In this document: piece by piece, positions 37,505 through 53,000 of the stretch
How positions within the stretch are numbered: position 1 is the first letter of the stretch
How the letters are laid out: every line of letters begins with the position of its first letter
Assembly: GCA_027563935.2 (NCBI GenBank)
Contig: JANVAS020000231.1
Coordinates: forward strand, 12,232,001 to 12,296,000
Length of the DNA stretch: 64,000 bases
Direction of reading: 5' to 3'
DNA from: Costus lasius
Taxonomy: Eukaryota > Streptophyta > Magnoliopsida > Zingiberales > Costaceae
Notes under the pieces: generated by a model
Seen by the model: the letters and a program-made list of their open reading frames with translations, nothing else
Told to the model about the DNA's origin: nothing
Database searches by the model: none
Translations under genes and position numbers: made by a program

Positions 37505-40500
37505 TATGATTAATAACAATTAAGGCTCATAATCGAGTTCAAAATTTTCATCATGATTAGATTAATATCAATATCAATAACAATATTAAGATTGAAGACC
37601 AAGATTACAAACAAGATCAAAATCGAGTTTAAGATTAAGATTAAAAAGAAGATAAAGATGAATATCATAAGAAGAAGTTTGAAAAAATGATTAAAATCAT
37701 GATCAACATCATGAATATGGGCAAAATCAATATTAAATTAATATTGCAAAATGATAAATATCAAATATGGATCATAATCAAGATCAATATCCTCATCATT
37801 AAAAGATCAAGATAAAGATAAATATTAATATCAAGATTGAAAATCAATATTACCACAGAGATCAAAATCGAGTTTAAGATGAATATTAGGAGTAAGATAA
37901 ATATGAAGATTAGAAGATTAAAACCGAAATCGGAGATCAAAATAAAGATGAAGATAATTATCAAGAATAAGATCAATGTTATAATTAAGAATGAGAATAA
38001 GATTAATAACAATTAAAGCTCATAATCGAGTTCAAAATTTTCATCATGATTAGATCAATATCAATATCAATAAAAATATTAAAATTAATGACCAAGATTA
38101 CAAACAAGATCAAAATCGAGTTTAAGATTAAGATTAAAAAGAAGATAAAAATGAATATCATAAGAAGAAGTTTGAAAAAATGATTAAAATCATGATCAAC
38201 ATCATGATCAGGGACAAAATCAATGTTAAATTAATATTGCAATATGATAAATATCAAATATGGATCATAATCAAGATCAATATCCTCATCATTAAAAGAT
38301 CAAGATAAAGATAAATAATAATATCAAGATTGAAAATCAATATTACCACAGAGATCAAAATCGAGTTTAAGATGAATATTAGGAGTAAGATAAATATGAA
38401 GATTAGAAGATTAAAACTGAAATCTGAGATCAAAATGAAGATGAAGATAATTATCAAGAATAAGATCAATGTTATAATTAAGAATGATAATAAGATTAAT
38501 AACAATTAAAGCTCATAATCGAGTTCCAAATTTTCATCATGATTAGATCAATATCAATATGAATAAAAATATTAAGATTAATGACCAAGATTACAAACAA
38601 GATCAAAATCGAGTTTAAGATTAAGATTAAAAAGAAGATAAAGATGAATATCATAAGAAGAAGTTTGAAAAAATGATTAAAATCAAGATCAACATCATGA
38701 TCATGGACAAAATCAATATTAAATTAATATTGCAAAATGATAAATATCAAATATGGATCATAATCAAGATCAATATCCTCATCATTAAAAGATCAAGATA
38801 AAGATAAATATTAATATCAAGATTGAAAATCAATATTACCACAGAGATCAAAATCGAGTTTAAGATGAATATTAGGAGTAAGATAAATATGAAGATTAGA
38901 AGATTAAAACCGAAATCGGAGATCAAAATAAAGATGAAGATAATTATCAAGAATAAGATCAATGTTATAATTAAGAATGAGAATAAGATTAATAACAATT
39001 AAAGCTCATAATCGAGTTCAAAATTTTCATCATGATTAGATCAATATCAATATCAATAAAAATATTAAAATTAATGACCAAGATTACAAACAAGATCAAA
39101 ATCGAGTTTAAGATTAAGATTAAAAAGAAGATAAAAATGAATATCATAAGAAGAAGTTTGAAAAAATGATTAAAATCATGATCAACATCATGATCAGGGA
39201 CAAAATCAATGTTAAATTAATATTGCAATATGATAAATATCAAATATGGATCATAATCAAGATCAATATCCTCATCATTAAAAGATCAAGATAAAGATAA
39301 ATAATAATATCAAGATTGAAAATCAATATTACCACAGAGATCAAAATCGAGTTTAAGATGAATATTAGGAGTAAGATAAATATGAAGATTAGAAGATTAA
39401 AACTGAAATCTGAGATCAAAATGAAGATGAAGATAATTATCAAGAATAAGATCAATGTTATAATTAAGAATGATAATAAGATTAATAACAATTAAAGCTC
39501 ATAATCGAGTTCCAAATTTTCATCATGATTAGATCAATATCAATATGAATAAAAATATTAAGATTAATGACCAAGATTACAAACAAGATCAAAATCGAGT
39601 TTAAGATTAAGATTAAAAAGAAGATAAAGATGAATATCATAAGAAGAAGTTTGAAAAAATGATTAAAATCAAGATCAACATCATGATCATGGACAAAATC
39701 AATATTAAATTAATATTGCAAAATGATAAATATCAAATATGGATCATAATCAAGATCAATATCCTCATCATTAAAAGATCAAGATAAAGATAAATATTAA
39801 TATCAAGATTGAAAATCAATATTACCACAGAGATCAAAATCGAGTTTAAGATGAATATTAGGAGTAAGATAAATATGAAGATTAGAAGATTAAAACCGAA
39901 ATCGGAGATCAAAATAAAGATGAAGATAATTATCAAGAATAAGATCAATGTTATAATTAAGAATGAGAATAAGATTAATAACAATTAAAGCTCATAATCG
40001 AGTTCAAAATTTTCATCATGATTAGATCAATATCAATATCAATAAAAATATTAAGATTAAAGACCAAGATTACAAACAAGATCAAAATCGAGTTTAAGAT
40101 TAAGATTAAAAAGAAGATAATGATGAATATCATAAGAAGAAGTTTGAAAAAATGATTAAAATCATGATCAACATCATGATCAAGGACAAAATCAATATTA
40201 AATTAATATTGCAATATGATAAATATCAAATATGGATCATAATCAAGATCAATATCCTCATCATTAAAAGATCAAGATAAAGATAAATAATAATATCAAG
40301 ATTGAAAATCAATATTACCACAGAGATCAAAATCGAGTTTAAGATGAATATTAGGAGTAAGATAAATATGAAGATTAGAAGATTAAAACTGAAATCTGAG
40401 ATCAAAATGAAGATGAAGATAATTATCAAGAATAAGATCAATGTTATAATTAAGAATGAGAATATGATTAATAACAATTAAGGCTCATAATCGAGTTCAA

Positions 40501-42577
40501 AATTTTCATCATGATTAGATTAATATCAATATCAATAACAATATTAAGATTGAAGACCAAGATTACAAACAAGATCAAAATCGAGTTTAAGATTAAGATT
40601 AAAAAGAAGATAAAGATGAATATCATAAGAAGAAGTTTGAAAAATTGATTAAAATCATGATCAACATCATGATCATGGACAAAATCAATATTAAATTAAT
40701 ATTGCAAAATGATAAATATCAAATATGGATCATAATCAAGATCAATATCCTCATCATTAAAAGATCAAGATAAAGATAAATATTAATATCAAGATTGAAA
40801 ATCAATATTACCACAGAGATCAAAATCGAGTTTAAGATGAATATTAGGAGTGTGATAAATATGAAGATTAGAAGATTAAAACCAAAATCGGAGATCAAAA
40901 TAAAGATGAAGATAATTAGCAAGAATAAGATCAATGTTATAATTAAGAATGAGAATAAGATTAATAACAATTAAAGCTCATAATCGAGTTCAAAATTTTC
41001 TTCATGATTAGATCAATATCAATATCAATAAAAATATTAAGATTAAAGACCAAGATTACAAACAAGATCAAAATCGAGTTTAAGATTAAGATTAAAAAGA
41101 AGATAAAGATGAATATCATAAGAAGAAGTTTGAAAAAATGATTAAAATCATGATCAACATCATGATCATGGACAAAATCAATATTAAATTAATATTACAA
41201 TATGATAAATATCAAATATGGATCATAATCAAGATCAATATCCTCATCATTAAAAGATCAAGATAAAGATAAATAATAATATCAAGATTGAAAATCAATA
41301 TTACCACAGAGATCAAAATCGAGTTTAAGATGAATATTAGGAGTAAGATAAATATGAAGATTAGAAGATTAAAACTGAAATCTGAGATCAAAATGAAGAT
41401 GAAGATAATTATCAAGAATAAGATCAATGTTATAATTAAGAATGAGAATAAGATTAATAACAATTAAAGCTCATAATCGAGTTCAAAATTTTCATCATGA
41501 TTAGATCAATATCAATATCAATAAAAATATTAAGATTGAAGACCAAGATTACAAACAAGATCAAAATCGAGTTTAAGATTAAGATTAAAAAGAAGATAAA
41601 GATGAATATCATAAGAAGAAGTTTGAAAAAATGATTAAAATCATGATCAACATCATGATCATGGACAAAATCAATATTAAATTAATATTGCAATATGATA
41701 AATATCAAATATGGATCATAATCAAGATCAATATCCTCATCATTAAAAGATCAAGATAAAGATAAATAATAATATCAAAATTGAAAATTAATATTACCAC
41801 AGAGATCAAAATCGAGTTTAAGATGAATATTAGGAGTAAGATAAATATGAAGATTAGAAGATTAAAACTGAAATCTGAGATCAAAATGAAGATGAAGATA
41901 ATTATCAAGAATAAGATCAATGTTATAATTAAGAATGAGAATATGATTAATAACAATTAAGGCTCATAATCGAGTTCAAAATTTTCATCATGATTAGATT
42001 AATATCAATATCAATAACAATATTAAGATTGAAGACCAAGATTACAAACAAGATCAAAATCGAGTTTAAGATTAAGATTAAAAAGAAGATAAAGATGAAT
42101 ATCATAAGAAGAAGTTTGAAAAAATGATTAAAATCATGATCAACATCATGAATATGGGCAAAATCAATATTAAATTAATATTGCAAAATGATAAATATCA
42201 AATATGGATCATAATCAAGATCAATATCCTCATCATTAAAAGATCAAGATAAAGATAAATATTAATATCAAGATTGAAAATCAATATTACCGCAGAGATC
42301 AAAATCGAGTTTAAGATGAATATTAGGAGTAAGATAAATATGAAGATTAGAAGATTAAAACCGAAATCGGAGATCAAAATGAAGATGAAGATAATTATCA
42401 AGAATAAGATCAATGTTATAATTAAGAATGAGAATAAGATTAATAACAATTAAAGCTCATAATCGAGTTCAAAATTTTCATCATGATTAGATCAATATCA
42501 ATATCAATAAAAATATTAAAATTAATGACCAAGATTACAAACAAGATCAAAATCGAGTTTAAGATTAAGATTAAAAA
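37505..42577. repeat. Block of S-G dimers with 2- and 9-monomer duplications
   Basis: S and G monomers alternate for most of this block. Bases 37722-39068 match 38709-40054 at an offset of 986. Shared rare markers are 'atcagggac' at 38207 and 39193, 'caatgttaaa' at 38221 and 39207, 'aatgataataag' near 38483 and 39469, 'gagttccaaa' at 38521 and 39507, and 'aatcaagatcaac' near 38682 and 39668. Separately, the stretch around 37505-38140 resembles 41942-42577 at an offset of 4,437 (nine units). It is marked by the unusual 'catgaatatgggc' at 37710 and 42147 and 'ttaaaattaatgacc' near 38080 and 42517. Confidence 0.83.
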
Positions 42578-45500
42578 GAAGATAAAGATGAATATCATAA
42601 GAAGAAGTTTGAAAAAATGATTAAAATCATGATCAACATCATGATCATGGACAAAATCAATATTAAATTAATATTGCAATATGATAAATATCAAATATGG
42701 ATCATAATCAAGATCAATATCCTCATCATTAAAAGATCAAGATAAAGATAAATATTAATATCAAGATTGAAAATCAATATTACCACAGAGATCAAAATCG
42801 AGTTTAAGAAGAATATTAGGAGTAAAATAAATATGAAGATTAGAAGATTAAAACTGAAATCTGAGATCAAAATGAAGATGAAGATAATTATCAAGAAAAA
42901 GATCAATGTTATAATTAAGAATGAGAATATGATTAATAACAATTAAAGCTCATAATCGAGTTCAAAATTTTCATCATGATTAGATTAATATCAATATCAA
43001 TAACAATATTAAGATTGAAGACCAAGATTACAAACAAGATCAAAATCGAGTTTAAGATTAAGATTAAAAAGAAGATAAAGATGAATATCATAAGAAAAAC
43101 TTTGAAAAAATGATTAAAATCATGATCAACATCATGATCATGGACAAAATCAATATTAAATTAATATTGCAATATGATAAATATCAAATATGGATCATAA
43201 TCAAGATCAATATCCTCATCATTAAAAGATCAAGATAAAGATAAATAATAATATCAAGATTGAAAATCAATATTACCATAGAGATCAAAATCGAGTTTAA
43301 GAAGAATATTAGGAGTAAGATAAATATGAAGATTAGAAGATTAAAACCGATATCGGAGTTCAAAATAAAGATGAAGATAATTATCAAGAATAAGATCAAT
43401 GTTATAATTAAGAATGAGAATAAGATTAATAATAATTAAAGCTCATAATCGAGTTCAAAATTTTCATCATGATTAGATCAATATCAATATCAATAAAAAT
43501 TTTAAGATTAAAGACCAAGATTACAAACAAGATCAAAATCGAGTTTAAGATTAAGATTAAAAAGAAGATAAAGATGAATATCATAAGAAGAAGTTTGAAA
43601 AAATGATTAAAATCATGATCAACATCCTGATCATGGACAAAATCAATATTAAATTAATATTGCAATATGATAAATATCAAATATGGATCATAATCAAGAT
43701 CAATATCCTCATCATTAAAAGATCAAGATAAAGATAAATAATAATATCAAGATTGAAAATCAATATTACCACAGCGATCAAAATCGACTTTAAGATGAAT
43801 ATTAGGAGTAAGATAAATATGAAGATTAGAAGATTAAAACTGAAATCTGAAATCAAAATGAAGATGAAGATAATTATCAAGAATAAGATCAATGTTATAA
43901 TTAAGAATGAGAATAAGATTAATAACAATTAAAGCTCATAATCGAGTTCAAAATTTTCATCATGATTAGATCAATATCAATATCAATAAAAATATTAAGA
44001 TTAAAGACCAAGATTACAAACAAGATCAAAATCGAGTTTAAGATTAAGATTAAAAAGAAGATAAAGATGAATATCATAAGAAGAAGTTTGAAAAAATGAT
44101 TAAAATCATGATCAACATCATGATCATGGACAAAATCAATATTAAATTAATATTACAATATGATAAATATCAAATATGGATCATAATCAAGATCAATATC
44201 CTCATCATTAAAAGATCAAGATAAAGATAAATAATAATATCAAGATTGAAAATCAATATTACCACAGAGATCAAAATCGAGTTTAAGAAGAATATTAGGA
44301 GTAAGATAAATAAGAAGATAGAAGATTAAAACCGAAATCGGAGATCAAAATAAAGATAAAGATAATTATCAAGAATAAGATCAATGTTATAATTAAGAAT
44401 GAGAATAAGATTAATAACAATTAAAGCTCATAATCGAGTTCAAAATTTTGATCATGATTAGATCAATATCAATATCAATAAAAATATTAAGATTAAAGGC
44501 CAAGATTACAAACAAGATCAAAATCGAGTTTAAGATTAAGATTAAAAAGAAGATAAAGATGAATATCATAAGAAGAAGTTTGAAAAAATGATTAAAATCA
44601 TGATCAACATCATGATCATGGACAAAATCAATATTAAATTAATATTGCAATATGATAAATATCAAATATGGATCATAATCAAGATCAATATCCTCATCAT
44701 TAAAAGATCAAGATAAAGATAAATATTAATATCAAGATTGAAAATCAATATTACCACAGAGATCAAAATCGAGTTTAAGATGAATATTAGGAGTAAGATA
44801 AATATGAAGATTAGAAGATTAAAACCGAAATCGGAGATCAAAATAAAGATGAAGATAATTATCAAGAATAAGATCAATGTTATAATTAAGAATGAGAATA
44901 AGATTAATAACAATTAAAGCTTATAATCGAGTTCAAAATTTTCATCATGATTAGATCAATATCAATATCAATAAAAATATTATGATTAAAGACCAATATT
45001 ACAAACAAGATCAAAATCGAGTTTAAGATTAAGATTAAAAAGAAGATAAAGATGAATATCATAAGAAGAAGTTTGAAAAAATGATTAAAATCATGATCAA
45101 TATCATGATCATGGACAAAATCAATGTTAAATTAATATTGCAATATAATAAATATCAAATATGGATCATAATCAAGATCAATATCCTCATCATTAAAAGA
45201 TCAAGATAAAGATAAATAATAATATCAAGATTGAAAATCAATATTACCACAGAGATCAAAATCGAGTTTAAGATGAATATTAGGAGTAAGATAAATATGA
45301 AGATTAGAAGATTAAAACTGAAATCTGAGATCAAAATGAAGATGAAGATAATTATCAAGAATAAGATCAATGTTATAATTAAGAATGAGAATAAGATTAA
45401 TAACAATTAAAGCTCATAATCGAGTTCAAAATTTACATCATTATTAGATCAATATCAATATCAATAAAAATATTAAGATTAAAGACCAAGATTACAAACA

Positions 45501-46912
45501 AGATCAAAATCGAGTTTAAGATTAAGATTAAAAAGAAGATAAAGATGAATATCATAAGAAAAACTTTGAAAAAATGATTAAAATCATGATCAACATCATG
45601 ATCATGGACAAAATCAATTTTAAATTAATATTGCAATATGATAAATATCAAATATGGATCATAATCAAGATCAATATCCTCATCATTAAAAGATCAAGAT
45701 AAAGATAAATAATAATATCAAGATTGAAAATCAATATTACCACAGAGATCAAAATCGAGTTTAAGATGAATATTAGGAGTAAGATAAATATGAAGATTAG
45801 AAGATTAAAACTGAAATCTGAGATCAAAATGAAGATGAAGATAATTATCAGAATAAGATCAATGTTATAATTAATAATGAGAATATGATTAATAACAATT
45901 AAGGCTCATAATCGAGTTCAAAATTTTCATCATGATTAGAATAATATCAATATCAATAACAATATTAAGATTGAAGACCAAGATTACAAACAAGATCAAA
46001 ATCGAGTTTAAGATTAAGATTAAAAAGAAGATAAAGATGAATATCATAAGAAGAAGTTTGAAAAAATGATTAAAATCATGATCAACATCATGATCATGGA
46101 CAAAATCAATATTAAATTAATATTGCAAAATGATAAATATCAAATATGGATCATAATCAAGATCAATATCCTCATCATTAAAAGATCAAGATAAAGATAA
46201 ATAATAATATCAAGATTGAAAATCAATGTTACCACAGAGATCAAAATCGAGTTTAAGATGAATATTAGGAGTAAGATAAATATGAAGATTAGAAGATTAA
46301 AACTGAAATCTGAGATCAAAATGAAGATGAAGATAATTATCAAGAATAAGATCAATGTTATAATTAAGAATGAGAATATGATTAATAACAATTAAGGCTC
46401 ATAATCGAGTTCAAAATTTTCATCATGATTAGATTAATATCAATATCAATAACAATATTAAGATTGAAGACCAAGATTACAAACAAGATCAAAATCGAGT
46501 TTAAGATTAAGATTAAAAAGAAGATAAAGATGAATATCATAAGAAGAAGTTTGAAAAAATGATTAAAATCATGATCAACATCATGATCATGGACAAAATC
46601 AATATTAAATTAATATTGCAAAATGATAAATATCAAATATGGATCATAATCAAGATCAATATCCTCATCATTAAAAGATCAAGATAAAGATAAATATTAA
46701 TATCAAGATTGAAAATCAATATTACCACAGAGATCAAAATCGAGTTTAAGAAGAATATTAGGAGTAAGATAAATATGAAGATTAGAAGATTAAAACCGAA
46801 ATCGGAGATCAAAATAAAGATGAAGATAATTATCAAGAATAAGATCAAAGTTATAATTAAGAATGAGAATAAGATTAATAACAATTAAAGCTCATAATCG
46901 AGTTCAAAATTT
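42578..46912. repeat. Least organised satellite stretch, with two single-base deletions
   Basis: About nine monomers with many private substitutions and no long exact copy that I could find. Two of them are 492 bp. Near 44311-44322 'aatatgaagattagaag' has become 'aataagaagatagaag', and near 45848-45852 'attatcaagaataag' has become 'attatcagaataag'. Each change frameshifts the minus-strand frame. Hybrid monomers occur: 42691 has G-type features in its first half and S-type in its last. The high private variation suggests less recent homogenisation here than in the flanks. Confidence 0.75.
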
Positions 46913-49905
46913 ACATCATGATTAGATCAATATCAATATCAATAAAAATATTAAGATTAAAGACCAAGATTACAAACAAGATCAAAATCGAGTTTAAGAT
47001 TAAGATTAAAAAGAAGATAAAGATGAATATCATAAGAAAAACTTTGAAAAAATGATTAAAATCATGATCAACATCATGATCATGGACAAAATCAATATTA
47101 AATTAATATTGCAATATGATAAATATCAAATATGGATCATAATCAAGATCAATATCCTCATCATTAAAAGATCAAGATAAAGATAAATAATAATATCAAG
47201 ATTGAAAATCAATATTACCACAGAGATCAAAATCGAGTTTAAGAAGAATATTAGGAGTAAGATAAATATGAAGATTAGAAGATTAAAACCGAAATCGGAG
47301 ATCAAAATAAAGATGAAGATAATTATCAAGAATAAGATCAATGTTATAATTAAGAATGAGAATAAGATTAATAACAATTAAAGCTCATAATCGAGTTCAA
47401 AATTTTCATCATGATTAGATCAATATCAATATCAATAAAAATATTAAGATTAAAGACCAAGATTACAAACAAGATCAAAATCGAGTTTAAGATTAATATT
47501 AAAAAGAAGATAAAGATGAATATCATAAGAAGAAGTTTGAAAAAATGATTAAAATCATGATCAACATCATGATCATGGACAAAATCAATATTAAATTAAT
47601 ATTGCAATATGATAAATATCAAATATGGATCATAATCAAGATCAATATCCTCATCATTAAAAGATCAAGATAAAGATAAATAATAATATCAAGATTGAAA
47701 ATCAATATTACCACAGAGATCAAAATCGACTTTAAGATGAATATTAGGAGTAAGATAAATATGAAGATTAGAAGATTAAAACTGAAATCTGAGATCAAAA
47801 TGAAGATGAAGATAATTATCAAGAATAAGATCAATGCTATAATTAAGAATGAGAATAAGATTAATAACAATTAAAGGTCATAATCGAGTTCAAAATTTTC
47901 ATCATGATTAGATCAATATCAATATCAATAACAATATTAAGATTGAAGACCAAGATTACAAACAAGATCAAAATCGAGTTTAAGATTAAGATTAAAAAGA
48001 AGATAAAGATGAATATCATAAGAAGAAGTTTGAAAAAATGATTAAAATCATGATCAACATCATGAACATGGACAAAATCAATATTAAATTAATATTGCAA
48101 AATGATAAATATCAAATATGGATCATAATCAAGATCAATATCCTCATCATTAAAAGATCAAGATAAAGATAAATATTAATATCAAGATTGAAAATCAATA
48201 TTACCACAGAGATCAAAATCGAGTTTAAGATGAATATTAGGAGTAAGATAAATATGAAGATTAGAAGATTAAAACCGAAATCGGAGATCAAAATAAAGAT
48301 GAAGATAATTATCAAGAATAAGATCAATGTTATAATTAAGAATGAGAATAAGATTAATAACAATTAAAGCTCATAATCGAGTTCAAAATTTTCATCATGA
48401 TTAGATCAATATCAATATCAATAAAAATATTAAGATTAAAGACCAAGATTACAAACAAGATCAAAATCGAGTTTAAGATTAAGATTAAAAAGAAGATAAA
48501 GATGAATATCATAAGAAGAAGTTTGAAAAAATGATTAAAATCATGATCAACATCATGATCATGGACAAAAATCAATATTAAATTAATATTGCAATATGAT
48601 AAATATCAAATATGGATCATAATCAAGATCAATATCCTCATCATTAAAAGATCAAGATAAAGATAAATAATAATATCAAGATTGAAAATCAATATTACCA
48701 CAGAGATCAAAATCGAGTTTAAGATGAATATTAGGAGTAAGATAAATATGAAGATTAGAAGATTAAAACTGAAATCTGAGATCAAAATGAAGATGAAGAT
48801 AATTATCAAGAATAAGATCAATGTTATAATTAAGAATGAGAATAAGATTAATAACAATTAAAGCTCATAATCGAGTTCAAAATTTTCATCATGATTAGAT
48901 CAATATCAATATCAATAAAAATATTAAGATTAAAGACCAAGATTACAAACAAGATCAAAATCGAGTTTAAGATTAAGATTAAAAAGAAGATAAAGATGAA
49001 TATCATAAGAAAAACTTTGAAAAAATGATTAAAATCATGATCAACATCATGATCATGGACAAAATCAATATTAAATTAATATTGCAATATGATAAATATC
49101 AAATATGGATCATAATCAAGATCAATATCCTCATCATTAAAAGATCAAGATAAAGATAAATAATAATATCAAGATTGAAAATCAATATTACCACAGAGAT
49201 CAAAATCGAGTTTAAGAAGAATATTAGGAGTAAGATAAATATGAAGATTAGAAGATTAAAACCGAAATCGGAGATCAAAATAAAGATGAAGATAATTATC
49301 AAGAATAAGATCAATGTTATAATTAAGAATGAGAATAAGATTAATAACAATTAAAGCTCATAATCGAGTTCAAAATTTTCATCATGATTAGATCAATATC
49401 AATATCAATAAAAATATTAAGATTAAAGACCAAGATTACAAACAAGATCAAAATCGAGTTTAAGATTAATATTAAAAAGAAGATAAAGATGAATATCATA
49501 AGAAGAAGTTTGAAAAAATGATTAAAATCATGATCAACATCATGATCATGGACAAAATCAATATTAAATTAATATTGCAATATGATAAATATCAAATATG
49601 GATCATAATCAAGATCAATATCCTCATCATTAAAAGATCAAGATAAAGATAAATAATAATATCAAGATTGAAAATCAATATTACCACAGAGATCAAAATC
49701 GACTTTAAGATGAATATTAGGAGTAAGATAAATATGAAGATTAGAAGATTAAAACAGAAATCTGAGATCAAAATGAAGATGAAGATAATTATCAAGAATA
49801 AGATCAATGCTATAATTAAGAATGAGAATAAGATTAATAACAATTAAAGGTCATAATCGAGTTCAAAATTTTCATCATGATTAGATCAATATCAATATCA
49901 ATAAA
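46913..49905. repeat. Four-monomer-offset duplication
   Basis: Bases 46913-47932 match 48886-49905 at an offset of 1,973 (4 x 493 plus 1). Shared markers are 'agaaaaactttg' near 47036 and 49009, 'gattaatattaaaaag' near 47490 and 49463, 'caatgctataatt' near 47830 and 49803, and 'aaaggtcataatc' near 47872 and 49845. The extra base comes from an inserted A near 48566-48570, where 'gacaaaatc' became 'gacaaaaatc'. That monomer is the only 494-bp one in the window. Confidence 0.83.
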
Positions 49906-50084
49906 AATATTAAGATTAAAGACCAAGAGTACAAACAAGATCAAAATCGAGTTTAAGATTAAGATTAAAAAGAAGATAAAGATGAATATCATAAGAAGAA
50001 GTTTGAAAAAATGATTAAAATCATGATCAACATCATGATCATGGACAAAATCAATATTAAATTAATATTGCAATATGATAAATA

Positions 50085-53000
50085 TCAAATATGGATCATA
50101 ATCAAGATCAATATCCTCATCATTAAAAGATCAAGATAAAGATAAATAATAATATCAAGATTGAAAATCAATATTACCACAGAGATCAAAATCGACTTTA
50201 AGATGAATATTAGGAGTAAGATAAATATGAAGATTAGAAGATTAAAACTGAAATCTGAGATCAAAATGAAGATGAAGATAATTATCAAGAATAAGATCAA
50301 TGTTATAATTAAGAATGAGAATATGATTAATAACAATTAAGGCTCATAATCGAGTTCAAAATTTTCATCATGATTAGATTAATATCAATATCAATAACAA
50401 TATTAGGATTGAAGACCAAGATTACAAACAAGATCAAAATCGAGTTTAAGATTAAGATTAAAAAGAAGATAAAGATGAATATCATAAGAAGAAGTTTGAA
50501 AAAATGATTAAAATCATGATCAACATCATGATCATGGACAAAATCAATATTAAATTAATATTGCAAAATGATAAATATCAAATATGGATCATAATCAAGA
50601 TCAATATCCTCATCATTAAAAGATCAAGATAATGATAAATATTAATATCAAGATTGAAAATCAATATTACCACAGAGATCAAAATCGAGTTTAAGAAAAA
50701 TATTAGGAGTAAGATAAATATGAAGATTAGAAGATTAAAACCGAAATCGGAGATCAAAATAAAGATGAAGATAATTATCAAGAATAAGATCAATGTTATA
50801 ATTAAGAATGAGAATAAGATTAATAACAATTAAAGCTCATAATCGAGTTCAAAATTTTCATCATGATTAGATCAATATCAATATCAATAAAAATATTAAG
50901 ATTAAAGACCAAGATTACAAACAAGATCAAAATCGAGTTTAAGATTAAGATTAAAAAGAAGATAAAGATGAATATCATAAGAAAAACTTTGAAAAAATGA
51001 TTAAAATCATGATCAACATCATGATCATGGACAAAATCAATATTAAATTAATATTGCAATATGATAAATATCAAATATGGATCATAATCAAGATCAATAT
51101 CCTCATCATTAAAAGATCAAGATAAAGATAAATAATAATATCAAGATTGAAAATCAATATTACCACAGAGATCAAAATCGAGTTTAAGAAGAATATTAGG
51201 AGTAAGATAAATATGAAGATTAGAAGATTAAAACCGAAATCGGAGATCAAAATAAAGATTAAGATAATTATCAAGAATAAGATCAATGTTATAATTAAGA
51301 ATGAGAATAAGATTAATAACAATTAAAGCTCATAATCGAGTTCAAAATTTTCATCATGATTAGATCAATATCAATATCAATAAAAATATTAAGATTAAAG
51401 ACCAATATTACAAACAAGATCGAAATCGAGTTTAAGATTAAGATTAAAAAGAAGATAAAGATAAATATCATAAGAAGAAGTTTCAAAAAATGATTAAAAT
51501 CATGATCAACATCATGATCATGGACAAAATCAATATTAAATTAATATTGCAATATGATAAATATCAAATATGGATCATAATCAAGATCAATATCCTCATC
51601 ATTAAAAGATCAAGATAAAGATAAATAATAATATCAAGATTGAAAATCAATATTACCACAGAGATCAAAATCGAGTTTAAGATGAATATTAGGAGTAAGA
51701 TAAATATGAAGATTAGAAAATTAAAACCGAAATCGGAGATCAAAATAAAGATAAAGATAATTATCAAGAATAAGATCAATGTTATAATTAAGAATGAGAA
51801 TAAGATTAATAACAATTAAAGCTCATAATCGAGTTCAAAATTTTCATCATGATTAGATCAATATCAATATCAATAAAAATATTAAGATTAAAGACCAAGA
51901 TTACAAACAAGATCAAAATCGAGTTTAAGATTAAGATTAAAAAGAAGATAAAGATGAATATCATAAGAAGAAGTTTGAAAAAATGATTAAAATCATGATC
52001 AACATCATGATCATGGACAAAATCAATATTAAATTAATATTGCAATATGATAAATATCAAATATGGATCATAATCAAGATCAATATCCTCATCACTAAAA
52101 GATCAAGATAAAGATAAATAATAATATCAAGATTGAAAATCAATATTACCACAGAGATCAAAATCGAGTTTAAGATGAATATTAGGAGCAAGATAAATAT
52201 GAAGATTAGAAGATTAAAACTGAAATCTGAGATCAAAATGAAGATGAACATAATTATCAAGAATAAGATCAATGTTATAATTAAGAATGAGAATATGATT
52301 AATTACATTTAAGGCTCATAATCGAGTTCAAAATTTTCATCATGATTAGATTAATATCAATATCAATAACAATATTAAGATTGAAGACCAAGATTACAAA
52401 CAAGATCAAAATCGAGTTTAAGATTAAGATTAAAAAGAAGATAAAGATGAATATCATAAGAAGAAGTTTGAAAAAATGCTTAAAATCATGATCAACATCA
52501 TGATCTTGGACAAAATCAATATTAAATTAATATTGCAAAATGATAAATATTAAATATGGATCATAATCAATATCAATATCCTCATCATTAAAAGATCAAG
52601 ATAAAGATAAATATTAATATCAAGATTGAAAATCAATATTACCACAGAGATCAAAATCGAGTTTAAGATGAATATTAGGAGTAAGATAAATATGAAGATT
52701 AGAAGATTAAAACCGAAATCGGAGATCAAAATGAAGATGAAGATAATTCTCAAGAATAAGATCAATGTTATAATTAAGAATGAGAATAAGATTAATAACA
52801 ATTAAAGCTCATAATCGAGTTCAAAATTTTCATCATGATTAGATCAATATCAATATCAATAAAAATATTAAGATTAAAGACCAAGATTACAAACAAGATC
52901 AAAATCGAGTTTAAGATTAAGATTAAAAAGAAGATAAAGATGAATATCATAAGAAGAAGTTTGAAAAAATGATTAAAATCATGATCAACATCATGATCAT

